From Pseudocercospora fijiensis CIRAD86 (lineage: Eukaryota > Ascomycota > Dothideomycetes > Mycosphaerellales > Mycosphaerellaceae): 64,000 bases of DNA. Each line of letters opens with the position of its first letter. The first letter of the stretch is position 1. Positions 44,171 to 56,330 of this stretch are shown here, piece after piece. A program made the position numbers and the translations under genes. The notes beneath the pieces were generated by a model that ran no database searches, was not told where the DNA came from, and saw only the letters and a list, made by a program, of their open reading frames with translations. Where the stretch lies: the NCBI RefSeq assembly GCF_000340215.1, contig NW_006921532.1:2521337-2585336 (forward strand), in the 5' to 3' direction.

Positions 44171-45084
44171 TTACATGTTCTCGTGGAACCAGTTCAAAAG
44201 CAGGTTATAAGCCTTCTCATAATCCGCCTTGACAGCAGGATCCTTCAGATCGGCTCGTGCAGCCATGAAGCCATGTGCTTGGTTTGGCCACCACTGAACA
44301 ATGTTCTTGACCTTGATAGCATTCTGCCACTTCTCCACATCTTCCTTCGGCTCATCCTTGGAAGGAAGCATGGCGAATGGAATTGTGATATTCGGGGCGT
44401 CGTTTGCGTCGACCATTGCTGGATGGCAGGCTGCTGCGGCCTTGAATGGTGTGCCCTTTTGTGAAGACAGGTTGGCGATCTTGCCGCCCCAGCAGTAGCC
44501 TAGAATGCCCCAGTCTTGGATAGCGGAGCGTTGCGACATGATTTCTGAGAGGACTTTGGGGATGCGCTCGAGGGTCTTTGGTGGTGCGCCTTTGATCTGA
44601 AAGAATTGTTAGAGGTCCATCTGAAGCGGACATCGTGAACTGAGGACGTACCTTAAGGAACTCTCGCAATTTCTTGCCCTTTTCTTCGGTGTCTGGTGGG
44701 TACCAGCTGTGATCTGCCGGTGATCCCTCGAAGAAATCTGCAGTTCGTCAGCGCCGAAACTGTGATTGGAAACTCCTCTATATTCTGACCTGGCATGAAC
44801 ACCTGGTATGGTCGCTCCTTGTCCCCGTGCGCAAGAATGTCGGCACCCTGGAGCGTCTGTGGGAAGAAACCGAAAATATCGTAGACGACCAGGAGAGCTT
44901 GCTTCGCATCCTTTGGTCCAGTTGCATATGTCTTCATGCCATCAATAGTGATCCACTCGCCCGTCTCTTTGTAGCCATCGGACACGATTGGAGGCACAGT
45001 GCAGCAACTAACAGTATGATCAGGCTCAGAGTCGCGCGCAGTGCTGCAGAAGATGGACAAGACTTACGCATGCGAGTGAGACAT
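44171..45084 (-). CDS. Dienelactone hydrolase-family protein (Aim2-like)
   Basis: Four exons on the minus strand: 45068-45084, 44790-45007, 44652-44737 and 44171-44596, GT-AG, phases consistent; 248 aa, the usual size. Exon 1 encodes only MSHSHA (the last codon is split), followed by CCTVPPIVSDGY, a conserved start of fungal family members. The alpha/beta-hydrolase core shows VVYDIFGFFPQTLQGADILA, then GYCWGGK with the nucleophile Cys (about residue 135) and a C-terminal AHGFMAARAD with the catalytic His. The expected acid lies in the strand between (PSKDEP). Bacterial relatives hydrolyse dienelactone in aromatic catabolism; the fungal clade, including yeast Aim2, has no settled substrate. 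The gene sits 3' of the Dbf2-like kinase on the same strand, with about 670 bp between. Confidence 0.88.
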
Positions 45085-45751
45085 GTTTGCGTATGTTCGG
45101 ATTCGTGTGATTGGTGGTGTGGTACAGTGTCTTGGAGTTGTAAAAGAGACAGCTTTTGAGAGTTGTGGTCGGGAAAGACTTCTACCCGCGGTGAAAGTGG
45201 TAGTAGGTCGAAGAAACATTTTTGGCTCGCAAGTGGGGTCGACGATGACATCCGAGGGGCAGGGCAGGCACAATGCAAATCTGGCGGTAGTACAAACGCT
45301 CGGTGACCTCTCACATGCCCTGCGCTATTCCGCTGTTCCTGGAATCTCAAATACTCTGCGTTGGGGAACCACGTGGGTGGGAATGTAGACTGTTGTTGAT
45401 GACAGTGATGGTCCTTGGCTGTCAGAGAATCAGCAGCAAGACATTGACGGCCGGGCTCAGGTCCCTGTGATACCCGCCAATTGAAGGTGTTTAGAGCGAC
45501 ATCACTTGAAGATTGCCCGCAGAGCAGAGGAACATTTTGCATCTCATTCCTCTCAAATAAGCTCATGCGCGAAGCTAGTGTACAAGTGGAACGCAAGTGT
45601 CATCAATCCGGTCATTACATCCCAAACAGCGCTCATCAACTCCGAATCCATCTCATGCCTGGTGACTATGCTGTTCCGTTCCATCCCTAGAAGCTGCACT
45701 CTGTGTGCGAAGGAAAATGATCCATCAAGCTGGACCGAAAAGCTAGTCGGC

Positions 45752-47814
45752 TTAAAACATTGTACCGAAGTTCTCGTTGATGTCTGATAACGGTTTGCGC
45801 GGGCTCGAAGGGGCACCGTTGTCGTCGGTGGCTGGCTTGCGATGTCTAGAGCGGTGTAAGCGTTTCTGTTTGTGCGGATGGTCTGTGGGGCAACATACCT
45901 GAACGTGAAACCAACAAACAGTGACCGACCCATCTCGCCACCACGGTCGGCCATGCGCTCCAGTGCCTCCTGTTTCTCAAGCACCTCTTTGTATTTGGCC
46001 ATGTCTTTCTCACTGCCGAAGTCATCAAAGTACCCAGCATCTGTTTCGGAGTCGAGCTCTGGCACGAATGGTGCACGGTCTTGTCTGATGCGATCCCAAG
46101 TGACTTCGCGGAAGTAGTCGTGTGCCTGGACCTGCTTGATGCCGCGCAGCCGGTTCTGCTTGACAGCAATAAGTCGTGTGATGAGATCCCACGTCCGGCG
46201 AGAGAGGAAGTAGTTTGGATCTTCATACTCTGGCTTGCGCAAGACGTGCTGCCAGCGCTTCAGATTCTGCCATGTCTCATCGACAGAAGCACCTGCGAAT
46301 GGCGGATAGCCAGCGAGAGCCTCGAAGAGCATGCAGCCGAGTGACCAGTAATCGACAGTGAAGTCGTATTCCTCGCCCTTGAGAACTTCCGGCGCCATAT
46401 AATCAGGCGAGCCGACGATAGACTTGGCATAGTTGACATCACGCTCACGCAGAGATCGGTATCCTTCTCGGCGCTCCTTGAGGGAACGCTCTTCCATGGG
46501 TCGACCGAATGGAATGGCATGAGCTGGAATATTTCCAGCTTCCTCCAGGCGGACACGCATGCTCTCGATTTTCGCGGGCGCGAGAAACCCAGCCGCAAGT
46601 CCGAAGTCAGTAAGCTTCACGTGTCCAGTGCCGTCGATAAGAAAATTCTCTGGCTTCAGATCCCGATGAATGTAGCCCAGCTGATGCAGGGCATCAACGC
46701 ACAAGAACATCTCAGATATGTAGAATCGAGCGTGACGATTGTGCAGTACTCCAGTATTGTTCAGGAGAGTCCGGAAGTCTCCACCTGGAACATACTCCAT
46801 GGCAAGGTATATGCTGCTGTCGTCTTGGAAGGCGTACAGGAGACGGGTAAGCCACTCGCTTTTGGCGTTGGTGAGAATATCTCGCTCAGTAAGAACGTGT
46901 CTGACTTCATCAAGCTTGTGCAGCAATTTCTTGCTCATGACTTTGAGGGCGCAAATCTCGCGAGTGTCCTTCTTCGATGCCAAGTAGACTTGTCCATAGC
47001 CACCTTGTCCGATCTGCGTAAGAATTTGAAAGTCGCCATGTCGTAGACGAGTGCGTCGCTGCCGGAGATTTGCGCGCTCGTGCCCAAGATACTGTGTCCA
47101 CAGCTGATTGTAGCTGTCGACTTCTGCTGCGGCCATTGACGGAGTGGGCGAGGGATTGTGTGACTTGAATGCCTGGAGTCGTTTCTGTCGATTGTGGATG
47201 TACGAGAGAAGATCGTAGTAGTAGTCCAAAAAGTATAGCTGGGTCACGTTTGCCAATCTCTTAACACTCGGCTTTTGTAACTTCTCCACGTCTTCAGCAG
47301 TCAAACCTCCTGTTGCGATCTTGCTCTGACGGGTGGGCGAATGGTCCTCGCGTTGTCTATAAGGCTCCTGTCTGCTAGCAGCAGCCTGATTGATGAAACT
47401 CTGCGTCTGCTGTACTTGAGGGCGATGTGCGGGCGGAGTGTTCTCCTTGCCTGATTTCCTGGTTGGACTGCCTGGTGCTCCGGCTTTGGCGTCTTGAGCT
47501 GCAAACGGATCATAGTCAGCCTTGTTCGGTGTTGCGGTCCCTTGTTGCTTGGTATGGAGGGCGGAGTGAATGGGCTGTCCCTGTGTAGGCATGAGTTTCA
47601 TGGCGTTGGAAAAAACATTGGGCAAGTCAAAGGCACCCGGCGGCATCTTGTTCTTGCTGGGACTGCCGTGGGGCGTGTGAGGTGGTGAGATGTATGCGGC
47701 ATCGCGTTGGCCACCTGGAGTGCCTGGTGCGTCGTGCATATCGTTTGTCGAGCGAGTGTGTAGCAGTGGCGGAGGAATTGGCAGCGCGAACTCGTGAGGC
47801 GTGCCGGACGCCAT
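45752..47814 (-). CDS. NDR-family Ser/Thr kinase, Dbf2/Sid2 type
   Basis: Two exons on the minus strand, 45899-47814 and 45752-45845, with a 53-nt intron near the end; 669 aa. The frame extends seven codons upstream but begins with TTG, so ATG 47,814 (MASGTPHEF) is used. A disordered Pro/Ser-rich N-terminus (about 1-165) precedes the Mob1-binding N-terminal regulatory region (KPSVKRLANVTQLYFLDYYYD). The kinase domain has GQGGYGQVYLA, the VAIK-type Lys (CALKVMSKK), IHRDLKPENFLID, DFGLAAGF, an insert before the activation segment as in NDR kinases, and GSPDYMAPE. The hydrophobic motif region is FVGFTFRHRKP, completed only by splicing to exon 2. In yeasts this kinase, with Mob1, executes the mitotic exit/septation initiation network that triggers cytokinesis; in Aspergillus the homologue (SidB) is needed for septation. 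Confidence 0.93.
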
Positions 47815-50800
47815 CTTGTTTGGTTGGTCGTGCAAGGTCGGGCTGCGTAGCGTACGTAGCGGAGCGGAGCTTCGAGTTCAACCTGGTGCCTTAGAAGCTG
47901 CGATGGAAGTGCCTCGACGCTGCGGCAGCAGCTACAAAGGCAGCAGGGCAAACCTCAGTGATGTATGTGGTTGTGCGCTCAACAAGGAGAAGTTGCAGTT
48001 GACGCGTAAATTTGGATGCGGCTCTGCGGAATCTCAAACACGGAGACGTCTCCAGGTCAACGAACCAAGCTCCAAAGCTCCAGCCTCCACGTCGATCCAT
48101 CTCGAACCTCACCAACATCATTCCTACATCTGCTGTGCTATTCCAGCTTTCCCATCAAGTCGACCTCCACGACATCAGACCGCACGAATTTTCGATCCCA
48201 GCCTGGCAAAGACGCCGAGATGTGATGCAGACCAAACATGACAGTGTCTTCCCCAGCAGGAGTCGTCTGCGAAAGGACTGAAGGCAAGAGTCGCACTCAG
48301 GTCTTTGGCCGTGACGTGTGACACCGGATATCACGAGCGCCTCCCATCCATAACTTTGACTGACGCAGAGACCGGCTTGCCCAGCCTGGTCCCGAATGAG
48401 CATCTCGCACCGCTACGGGAGCCTTACGCCGGCCTCAGACCATGACGTATGCTACGCTTCCGCTTCGCGAGCTTACATCTCGCCATGGCAGCCGTGAGCG
48501 GTGGGTAAGTGGTGAGCTTCCCTTTCCTCGTCACTAGCCACGTCTCAGTCAATTCGTGGTTGTACGACTCATCTATGGCAAAAGCTCGTTTCTCGCCGGC
48601 ATTTGAGGATGATTTGGTGTTTGATCCCGACTGGACTGCGACCGGCTCAACCGACTACTTACTGGTCGAGAGACCAGGCCATGAGCCTGTCCCCCACTGC
48701 GTCCGGCGGCATTAGTGTGGAAGCCAGCGATGCTTGCTACGCTCGGCCGATCTAGAAATACTCGATTTCGTATACCGCCCGGCATTACACGCGTAAGACA
48801 GTGAGAAGCCGAGCGCCTACATCCGAACCAACGCCTCTCAAAGGCCATCGAGTATGTCAGGACGGATGCAAGCTGAAACATCTAGCTACTATGGCGCCGG
48901 TGTCTAGCGGCCTCGGCTCCGTCAAGAGCAACCATTCAAGAGCAGCAACTTTTAGAGAGATTGTCAAGAGAGTGGGTGGTTTGACTGGACCACAACCTCG
49001 TCAAGACTTGCTTTGAGTCTTGGTTGAGAAGCTCCGAAGGGTGAAGCCCAGCGCGCAATGGCATGGTTGGAAAGCAGCTAAGACACGAGGCCGCCGGTGG
49101 CCGTCGAAACTTTATCGATACAGCAACCGTGATGCAGTGCGCTCAGAATATTGTTCTTGCCAACCATCAGTGTCAGGTTGCCAGATACGGATACTCGGTC
49201 GATATCCTGAAACGAGGTAGCATTGCTCGGACCCAGCCATAATTTTGGTTGGAACCTCGATGCTTATGGTACCTCATCTTCATATGCACCGATCATTGAA
49301 CAAGCAGGACAAGAGTCAGGGCTGTAAATCTGCATATGTTCATGACCAGCACGAATTAATTGCATGGTTGTGTTCTGCTGAAGACCGCGAAGGCACCGAG
49401 CATTGCATCGCTACCTCGGCCTGACCTTCACAGATGCATTCGCAGCCAATAGATCAAGATGCTTCCCTGGTGCAATGTTTCGCCCTGATCGGTACAAGAT
49501 CAAGGTACCGTTATCACTTTGCTCTGGCCTCAGATACAGGTAGGGCGAGCTCACAGCCCTATCGTGCTTCCATGCCAAGTCACTCTGGGGTACTTGTCTC
49601 TACCGCGGAGTGGCACCGCTATGGAGAGATACAACACGTTTTGTAGATACCAAGTCCAAGATAAGCCTGATCAGTCCTTTCACCCGTTTACGATAGGCAG
49701 GCACCAGGAACACTCGCACCACGAGGACAAAAGCGCAGGGTTCGGACATTCGTCTTATGTCGTGCAGAAGGCGTCAATTGTGCATGGACACATTCCCCAT
49801 TCGTTGGTGCCCATGGCGTGCCTTATCGCCATCATGGTGAAAGATACGTGATAGAAGATACGAAAAGTACAAGTATAAGCTTCTGTTCTCTTCTTCTTCG
49901 AGTCTCTACTCTCATTCGCACCATGGCCTTTCTCAACCCGACCGATCTCACGTGATCGTACGCGACTTTGACCAAGACATCACGACCCGTATGAGCAAGG
50001 GACTCCGCCGCTGGCTTATCTCGACCGTCGAAGGTGGTCTCCCGCCTCGCCTCACGACTTTCCGATGGACAGCAGAGGGTGAAAGCTTGGGAGCTGCTTG
50101 CACTCTGAGGTCACGGACTCACGGCCTTGCTACCTCATTCGGGAAACCCGAGCACATGATAGACCGGCAGATGCCGGCAATCGCGCTACAGCTTCTTCAA
50201 TAATCTTCACAGCCCACCGTCCCAACTCTCAACGGTGACGCGCTCGCGTGGCCTGAGGAGTAGTAGTACCTAGGTCCTCCGTAGCCTGGAGCTACATGCA
50301 GCTTGACGTACAGGGAGGGCGACAACCCGCCGTGCGCATCGCGTCTGTGGGACATGCGTCCGTCTCACATCTTTCCTTCAGATTCTCATGCCCGGAAATC
50401 ACCTGCTGGAGTGATGAGAAAGAGGGAGGATGTCAGCCTATATGTCGGACTTTTCCACGAAGCGAGGTGCACGAGACGAGACAGGAACTCATCCCACGCA
50501 ATTCATCTGCCAGCGGCATACGAAGGAATCCTGGCTCGTTCTCCACTCTCAACTTCTCAAGATCTGAGTTTGAGTTTGCGCCCGCCGAATCCAATTCACA
50601 CTGGCACTGCTCGAATACAACACCTTCATCACGCATCGGAAGGCTATCAGATTTTCCCCATTTTTGGCTAGCAAGGGTTTCAACCAATTGAATTCTCGGC
50701 TTGGCTGTTAAGCGCAAAGGTCATAGCCCTCCGATGCGCGAAGGCGCTGTAACAATTGGGCAAGACGCATGTGACAGTGCAGTGCTGACATACAGAGGCA

Positions 50801-51300
50801 TGGCGAGAGGTTCCACAATCGTCTGATGAGGGTGTCGTACGCCCGGTGATATAGGAATTTGGCTTATGGCCGGCGAACGGTTGAGGGTCAGTATTGCGGG
50901 CAAGAGATCCACAGTCCGCATCTCATCAAGAGTAATGATGAGCGCGCGAGACAGCTTCGGTACGAGGTCTCGGATCAAGTCTATGAACCGCCGGCATGGC
51001 TCCGGCGCTTCTGGAACGCCTGAAATGCTGGTCATTATTTCCTGCTTGCGCCAACAGACGAGGCCACTCGACTTTTCGCCACAACGGACACCAATGCAGG
51101 TGAGAAATATGGAGAATAGTGGTAGGAGCAGAGACCCTGAATTCGTTGCGACAACGCAGAGTACATAGGTACTCCATATTTTCTGCTAAAAGGGAAGGCT
51201 GTTGGTGTGTCAAAGCATTATTAAGAAGACTCAAAATACAGGTATTCTTGTATGTCAGGAAATTTAGCGTACTACTGTTTGCAACAGTGGTTTACTTCCG
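47815..51300. other. Long stretch without a supported gene
   Basis: About 3.5 kb of near-normal base composition. Open frames of 60-145 codons occur on both strands and overlap each other without domains, signal peptides or convincing splice structure. The first few hundred bases hold the kinase promoter. A small ATG-led frame at about 49,923 (MAFLNPTDLT) closes at once. Decayed genes or long noncoding transcripts cannot be excluded. Confidence 0.5.
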
Positions 51301-54300
51301 GAGGGCGTTATCTACTAACTTAGTATAGTTTGCCTAGTAATCGACGGTGCTTTTCCTATTCTAGTACCGTATTAACTTTCTCGGTTATACTTCTAGTTCT
51401 AACCTTATCTCTATGCCCCTTTCTTATATATAGATCTAGCTCTTTCTATAATAGCTTAAATAGTACTTTCTAGTTGTTATTATTATCGCTATACTACCTA
51501 TCTTATCTAAACTAGTGCCGCCGTTTAGGCCTAATCGTATACTATATAATATAATCGATATCTAAGAGTAGCTATTTAATATACCGTAGGGGTTAACGTA
51601 CGAGCCTAAGCGCTTCGAGGTACTAAAGGCTTATATTAGTAACGTATATAAGGAGTCTCGGTCGTCGAGAACGAAGAATAGCTTCGAGTAGCGATTATAC
51701 TAGTATTACCGTTATAGGCGCGATTAGTAGTAGAATAGGGTACTCTCGAAGGGCATTCGTAAGGCTAAATATAATAAAGAGCCGTATAACGCTATAATCG
51801 TAGTTATATCGCATTTCCGAAGCAAGGAAGAGTCTAATTTATACTAGATTAGTATCTGCTATTACTAAGTCGACCCTTCTATAGTAGAGGATAACCTATA
51901 CTATTATAATCTAAAATATATAAATATTAGGTTAGCTAACAACGCGCTAAGGGTATTCCTCGAGGAGTTAATAGAATAGCGTAAATTTAACGTCGCTAAG
52001 GTGCTAGACTTTATTAAAAATAGCTTATTAAAGGACGAGTTTAGTAAGATTAGCAGATAGTATATAAAGGTTAGTACTATCGCCTAGTCGAAGATTAGGC
52101 CTAACCTAAAGAAGGTACGTAGTGCTAAGCGTAGAAATGCGACTATTTAGCTAGACGACCTTCCTACTATACTTAAAGGCCTTTATAATAATATAGATAG
52201 CAAAGAGCTCTAATACTAGGCGATTTCTAAGAGACTAAAGGGCAAGATAGAGCGTAGTATCGTCTTCTAAACCGACTAGTAGCGAGTGTTATTAAACAGT
52301 AAGGCAGGAGATATAAGTGCAGCTATTGTTATTAGTAGTACTATTGCTATAGAAGGTAGGCGTATAACTAAGCTTACGAGCTTGCGTTCTATTATTCTAA
52401 CTACTAACTTTAAAAATTTAAAATATTACCAACTTATATATAATATAGTTGTTCTTGCTAGACGCAACTTATAAGACTACCGACCTTAGCTAGAGCCTTT
52501 TTACTATATATGTTCGCAATAGGTTAGGGTGTTAGTTGCTAGTAGGATATATGCTACTCGAATCTTAGAAAGCTAAGCTAGTAGAAGCCGGACTTCGAGT
52601 TATTAAATCGTAGTTACCGCACTAGAAGGCTATTATAGCTATAACCGACGACTCGGCCTTAGAATAGGCGGCTATTAATCTCTCCTTTAAAGAGCGACCT
52701 GTACTTATTTATCTCTGCTAGCGCTACGTTAAGGAGACCTTCCTTCGCTCGTTTCTAGAAGCCTATTATCCTAAGATTGTAAAGCGATTCTACTACGCAA
52801 TCTACTATGCCTATAGCGTAGGAGAGGTTACTATCGATATAAATTAGATATAGGAGTAGTTAGGAGAGAAGAAGCCTATAGACTAGCAGAACAAGGTCTA
52901 ATATATACGCTATAATTAGACTAGCGAGACGTTACGGAAATAGGCTACTTAGGCACGGCTCTATAGTCTATTATTGCTACAAATAAGAACAACTTTGCCT
53001 CTCGAGGGTTACTACTATACTATTAAGTATAACCGCAATAAGCGGAACCTCGTATTCTACAACCTATATAGTACAATTCTCGAGGTTCTTAAGGTAGACG
53101 ATAGGCTAGTATATAAGGCACAACTAGCTAGCTATAGGGTTAGCAAAGGCATACAATATTAGTACTAAAAGGGCCTTCTAAGCTTCGAGTCTCTATAACT
53201 ACCGGCCGCTTAAGATCGCCTTCGAGAATAGGTAGATATTGCTATTAAATTAGAAGCTAAGGCAGCGCATATATATAAGGGCATACTACGCAGTTATAAC
53301 TATATAACTCCGGCTCGCTACAACTACCTCGCATAGTTTTAAACCCGCCTACCTTATTACTATATTCTACGAGACTACCTATTTAATAGACTAGAAATTA
53401 GTAAGCTATAACAGCGACGATATATCGAGCTGTTTCTAGGCCTTAACGTTATATTTGCTTACGAATACTAGCGCGTTCTCGATACTTAGCAACTCGTAAT
53501 CGAAGGTTACGAAGAAGACGCCGTTTCCTTAGTATAAATACCTTAATTAAGAGACCTTCGAGGCTACTTTAAGGAGGCCGTAGAAACACTAAATCTAAAG
53601 TATTAGCGGATAAAGGACGACCCTTCTATTAACCCTTCTATTAAGGACTTATTCTATGCCTTCTACGTGCGGAAGGTAAAGGACTTCTTAGACAGTTGCT
53701 ATGCACTAAATATTAACTAGTTTATCGCTAACCTATAAGAGGTCCTATTTATAGGTAAAACCGAGCGACAGTAGACAACTTAGCTACCTTCTAAACTAGC
53801 GACACTAACTCGCTCTCGATTGCTACTAACAACACTAGAAACGTACTATATCTATACTAATATAACCCTCCGACTGTTACCTTTAAAACGCCGCGTTTAG
53901 TCGTTACCTACTCGATAACCTATATTCTTATTACCTCCGCTAGGTAACCTTACTCCGAGGCTATTTCCGCGCCTTCTACCTCTTCTACTATATATACCGC
54001 GCCGCGAGACAATATTAGATATATAGTCCTTATAACCGCTCGATATAGACGATATTAAAGAGGTAGATTTAATAGGGGATATAACAGTGCGAGGTCTACC
54101 TACGCCGCTAGACCTTCGCTATTTAACTAACTACTAGTATTAGGGTAAGCTATTATAGGTCTATATATACGGTATTTAAGAGGTTAACGGCTACGCTATA
54201 GACGACTATTACTTCGCCGATAAAGGCCTCTCTTCCCCCTTTAAGCTTCTTATCTTCTATAACGTAGACGACGACCTTATTAAGACAATAATAGACTATA

Positions 54301-55306
54301 TAAAGGAAGACGATATCGAGCGAGCCGCTAGGCGATTAACTAGCTAGATAATAGACAACTCGGACGACGACGCTACTAATAACTTACCTAGTAACGAGCG
54401 AGTTAGACGAGAAATAAGAGGTATAAGGACATATAGTAACCGCTAGTTAACCGCTAGTAGTAAGGCGACAATAACTCGTATAAGACTACGTAATATATAA
54501 TAACGAGGCCGAAGAGATAGTAACTAGCGAGGGCAAGCCTTCTACTATAGTCGTAGAAGGAGGTAATTTTATAGCGATTCTATAGCAATAATAGTATATT
54601 TAATCTTAGTCTATATAATAGTCTTATCTACTACAAAATAGCCGCTTCTATAATAGTCTCTTCTACTGCAAAATAGCTGCTTCTATAATAGTCTCTTCTA
54701 CTGTAAAATAGCTACTTCTTATAGCCGATAGGCTCGAGAGAGGCGCCCTTCTTAACCTAAATCGTTACTAACCCGAGTAGTTCTAAACGCTACTAAATTA
54801 GAGGATTGCGGGTAGCTTATTACCTAGTAATTACTAGTAAAAGACTGTGTCTATAACTCCGCTCTAGGTTTAGCTAAAACTTACTAAATTTCCTAACATG
54901 TAGTAGTAATCCAAAATATAGCAAACGTATAATAATGATTAGCGTCGTCTTTATTAGCGGCTAGCGAGTCGCAAGCTAGAGATTTAGGTATTACTGTTTA
55001 GTTATACTAGGATCGCATCTATTACGTCGGTAAAAACTCGGGTACTAAAGGATACCTAGCAGCCGCAGTCGTATATAAGCAAGGCGAATTAATTATATTA
55101 TTAATGCAGGTAAACGTTTCTCCTTTCGTAGAGATTCGTTGCTAGACGGTACATTATTATTAATACTCGGTTAGCTGCAGTAATCGAAAAGGTTAACTTG
55201 CGTAGTTAGAATTTGCCTAACGTCCCGTTTCCTTAACGTAACGCTTCTACTACGCAACTTGGCAGGTACATTATCGATGAGTGCTAAAAGCCGTAGCTAT
55301 AGAACT
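51301..55306. repeat. RIP-mutated repeat block, unidentified element(s)
   Basis: Composition changes to the RIP type at about 51.3 kb. Between about 51.55 and 54.5 kb one plus-strand frame is unusually readable if TAG is read as Trp, with stretches such as YEPKRFEVLKAYISNVYKES, KEPYNAIIVVISHF and FYAFYVRKVKDFLDS. I could not assign it to a transposase, recombinase or polymerase family. A 35-bp tandem repeat lies near 54.6-54.7 kb. No gene is functional here. Confidence 0.65.
54611..54718. repeat. Three tandem 35-bp units
   Basis: AAAATAGC plus a TCTATAATAGTCTCTTCTAC context recurs with AAAATA at 54,635, 54,670 and 54,705. It is embedded in RIP-mutated DNA. Confidence 0.85.
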
Positions 55307-55868
55307 TAGAGTGTGTATCTAGGTGTTAGGGTCTATTACGTGCCTAATGCCTAAGGCTATAACTGCCGCACTTTATCTTTAGACTTTCCGTAGATAGTCC
55401 TTCTTCTAAATACATTAGTTACATTAAGTAGTTATAAGCCCCCTGCGTTTCTAACGCATATAACACGTATTCTAATAGTTACTCCGATAGCTGCGTAGCT
55501 AGCGCTCGTTACCAAAAATTACGCCGATACTAATACCGTCGCCGCCGCCGCCCTCGAGTATTCTAGTAGGTACTAGACTCGAGTCGGTCACTATTAGTAT
55601 TAGCTGTCCGCTACACCCGTTCCTAATATTAGTGTTAGCTGTCCGCTATACTAAAATATAGGCGCGCCTATCGGCCGCCCCTTAAGACAAATCTATAGTC
55701 TCTTTCTATATCGCCTTCGCTATCCGTAATAGCTCCCCCTACAACTACTAACGCTTATATAAGCAACATCCCTAAGCTAAAGAACAAGGAGAATTATCTA
55801 GTATAGGCCTATGCCGCTAAGGGTGCCCTTAAAGGTATGTCGGTATAGCGCTATATATAAGGCACCCG
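55307..55868 (+). mobile_element. 5' end of a second copia element (LTR end plus start of gag), opposite orientation
   Basis: This segment is a diverged reverse-complement copy of about 63,163-63,705. It has the LTR end (CTTTATCTTTAGACTTTCC context), the junction TTATAAGCCCCCTGCGTTT, the GGCGCGCCTATCGGCCGCCC stretch and the start of gag (AACATCCCTAAGCTAAAG). Homology ends near 55,868, so the element is truncated. Confidence 0.75.
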
Positions 55869-56010
55869 CTAGCGTAGACCCCGCAGTAGTTCGGTTTCCG
55901 AACTACTAAACGTATATAGTTTGGTTTCTTAGCGGCGAACTAGCTCCCTGGTTCCGGTTTGGTTTTTTCGAACTATATAGATTCCTAGTTTGAACTAGAG
56001 ACTGTATTAG

Positions 56011-56330
56011 TTTTACTATAAGGACACTCTTATTCGACTACCGGCTACGATTGCCGGCTATAATAGTAACTCTGTTACATTTACTACGCTCTTTTGCCGT
56101 TACTAGGGCGTAGTTGCCGTTGCTAGGGCGTAGTTGCCGTTACTAGGGCGTGGTTTTGCTATAAGGACACTCTTATTCGACTACCGGCTACGATTGCCGG
56201 CTATAATAGTTACTAGGTTGTATTTACTACGCTTTATTACCGTTGCTAGGGCGTAGTTGCCGTTGCTAGGGCGTAGTTGCCGTTACTAGGGCGTAGTTGC
56301 TATTGCCGGGGCGTAGTTACTATAGTTGCG
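56011..56330. repeat. Minisatellite: 143-bp unit containing 21-bp subrepeats
   Basis: TTTT(A/G)CTATAAGGACACT starts at 56,011 and again at 56,154. Within each unit GTTGCCGTTGCTAGGGCGTA-like subrepeats of about 21 bp recur several times. A higher-order repeat of this kind is consistent with unequal exchange. Confidence 0.85.

Noticed and set aside
47815..47835. Longer N-terminus for the Dbf2-like kinase
   Set aside because: The upstream first codon is TTG. The first ATG is at 47,814.
48000..50720. Several 60-146-codon frames
   Set aside because: No conserved motif, mutual overlap on both strands, composition not coding-like.
52286..53162. Two 62-codon frames as separate genes
   Set aside because: They are stop-free gaps in RIP-mutated repeat DNA, continuous with the surrounding decayed frame.
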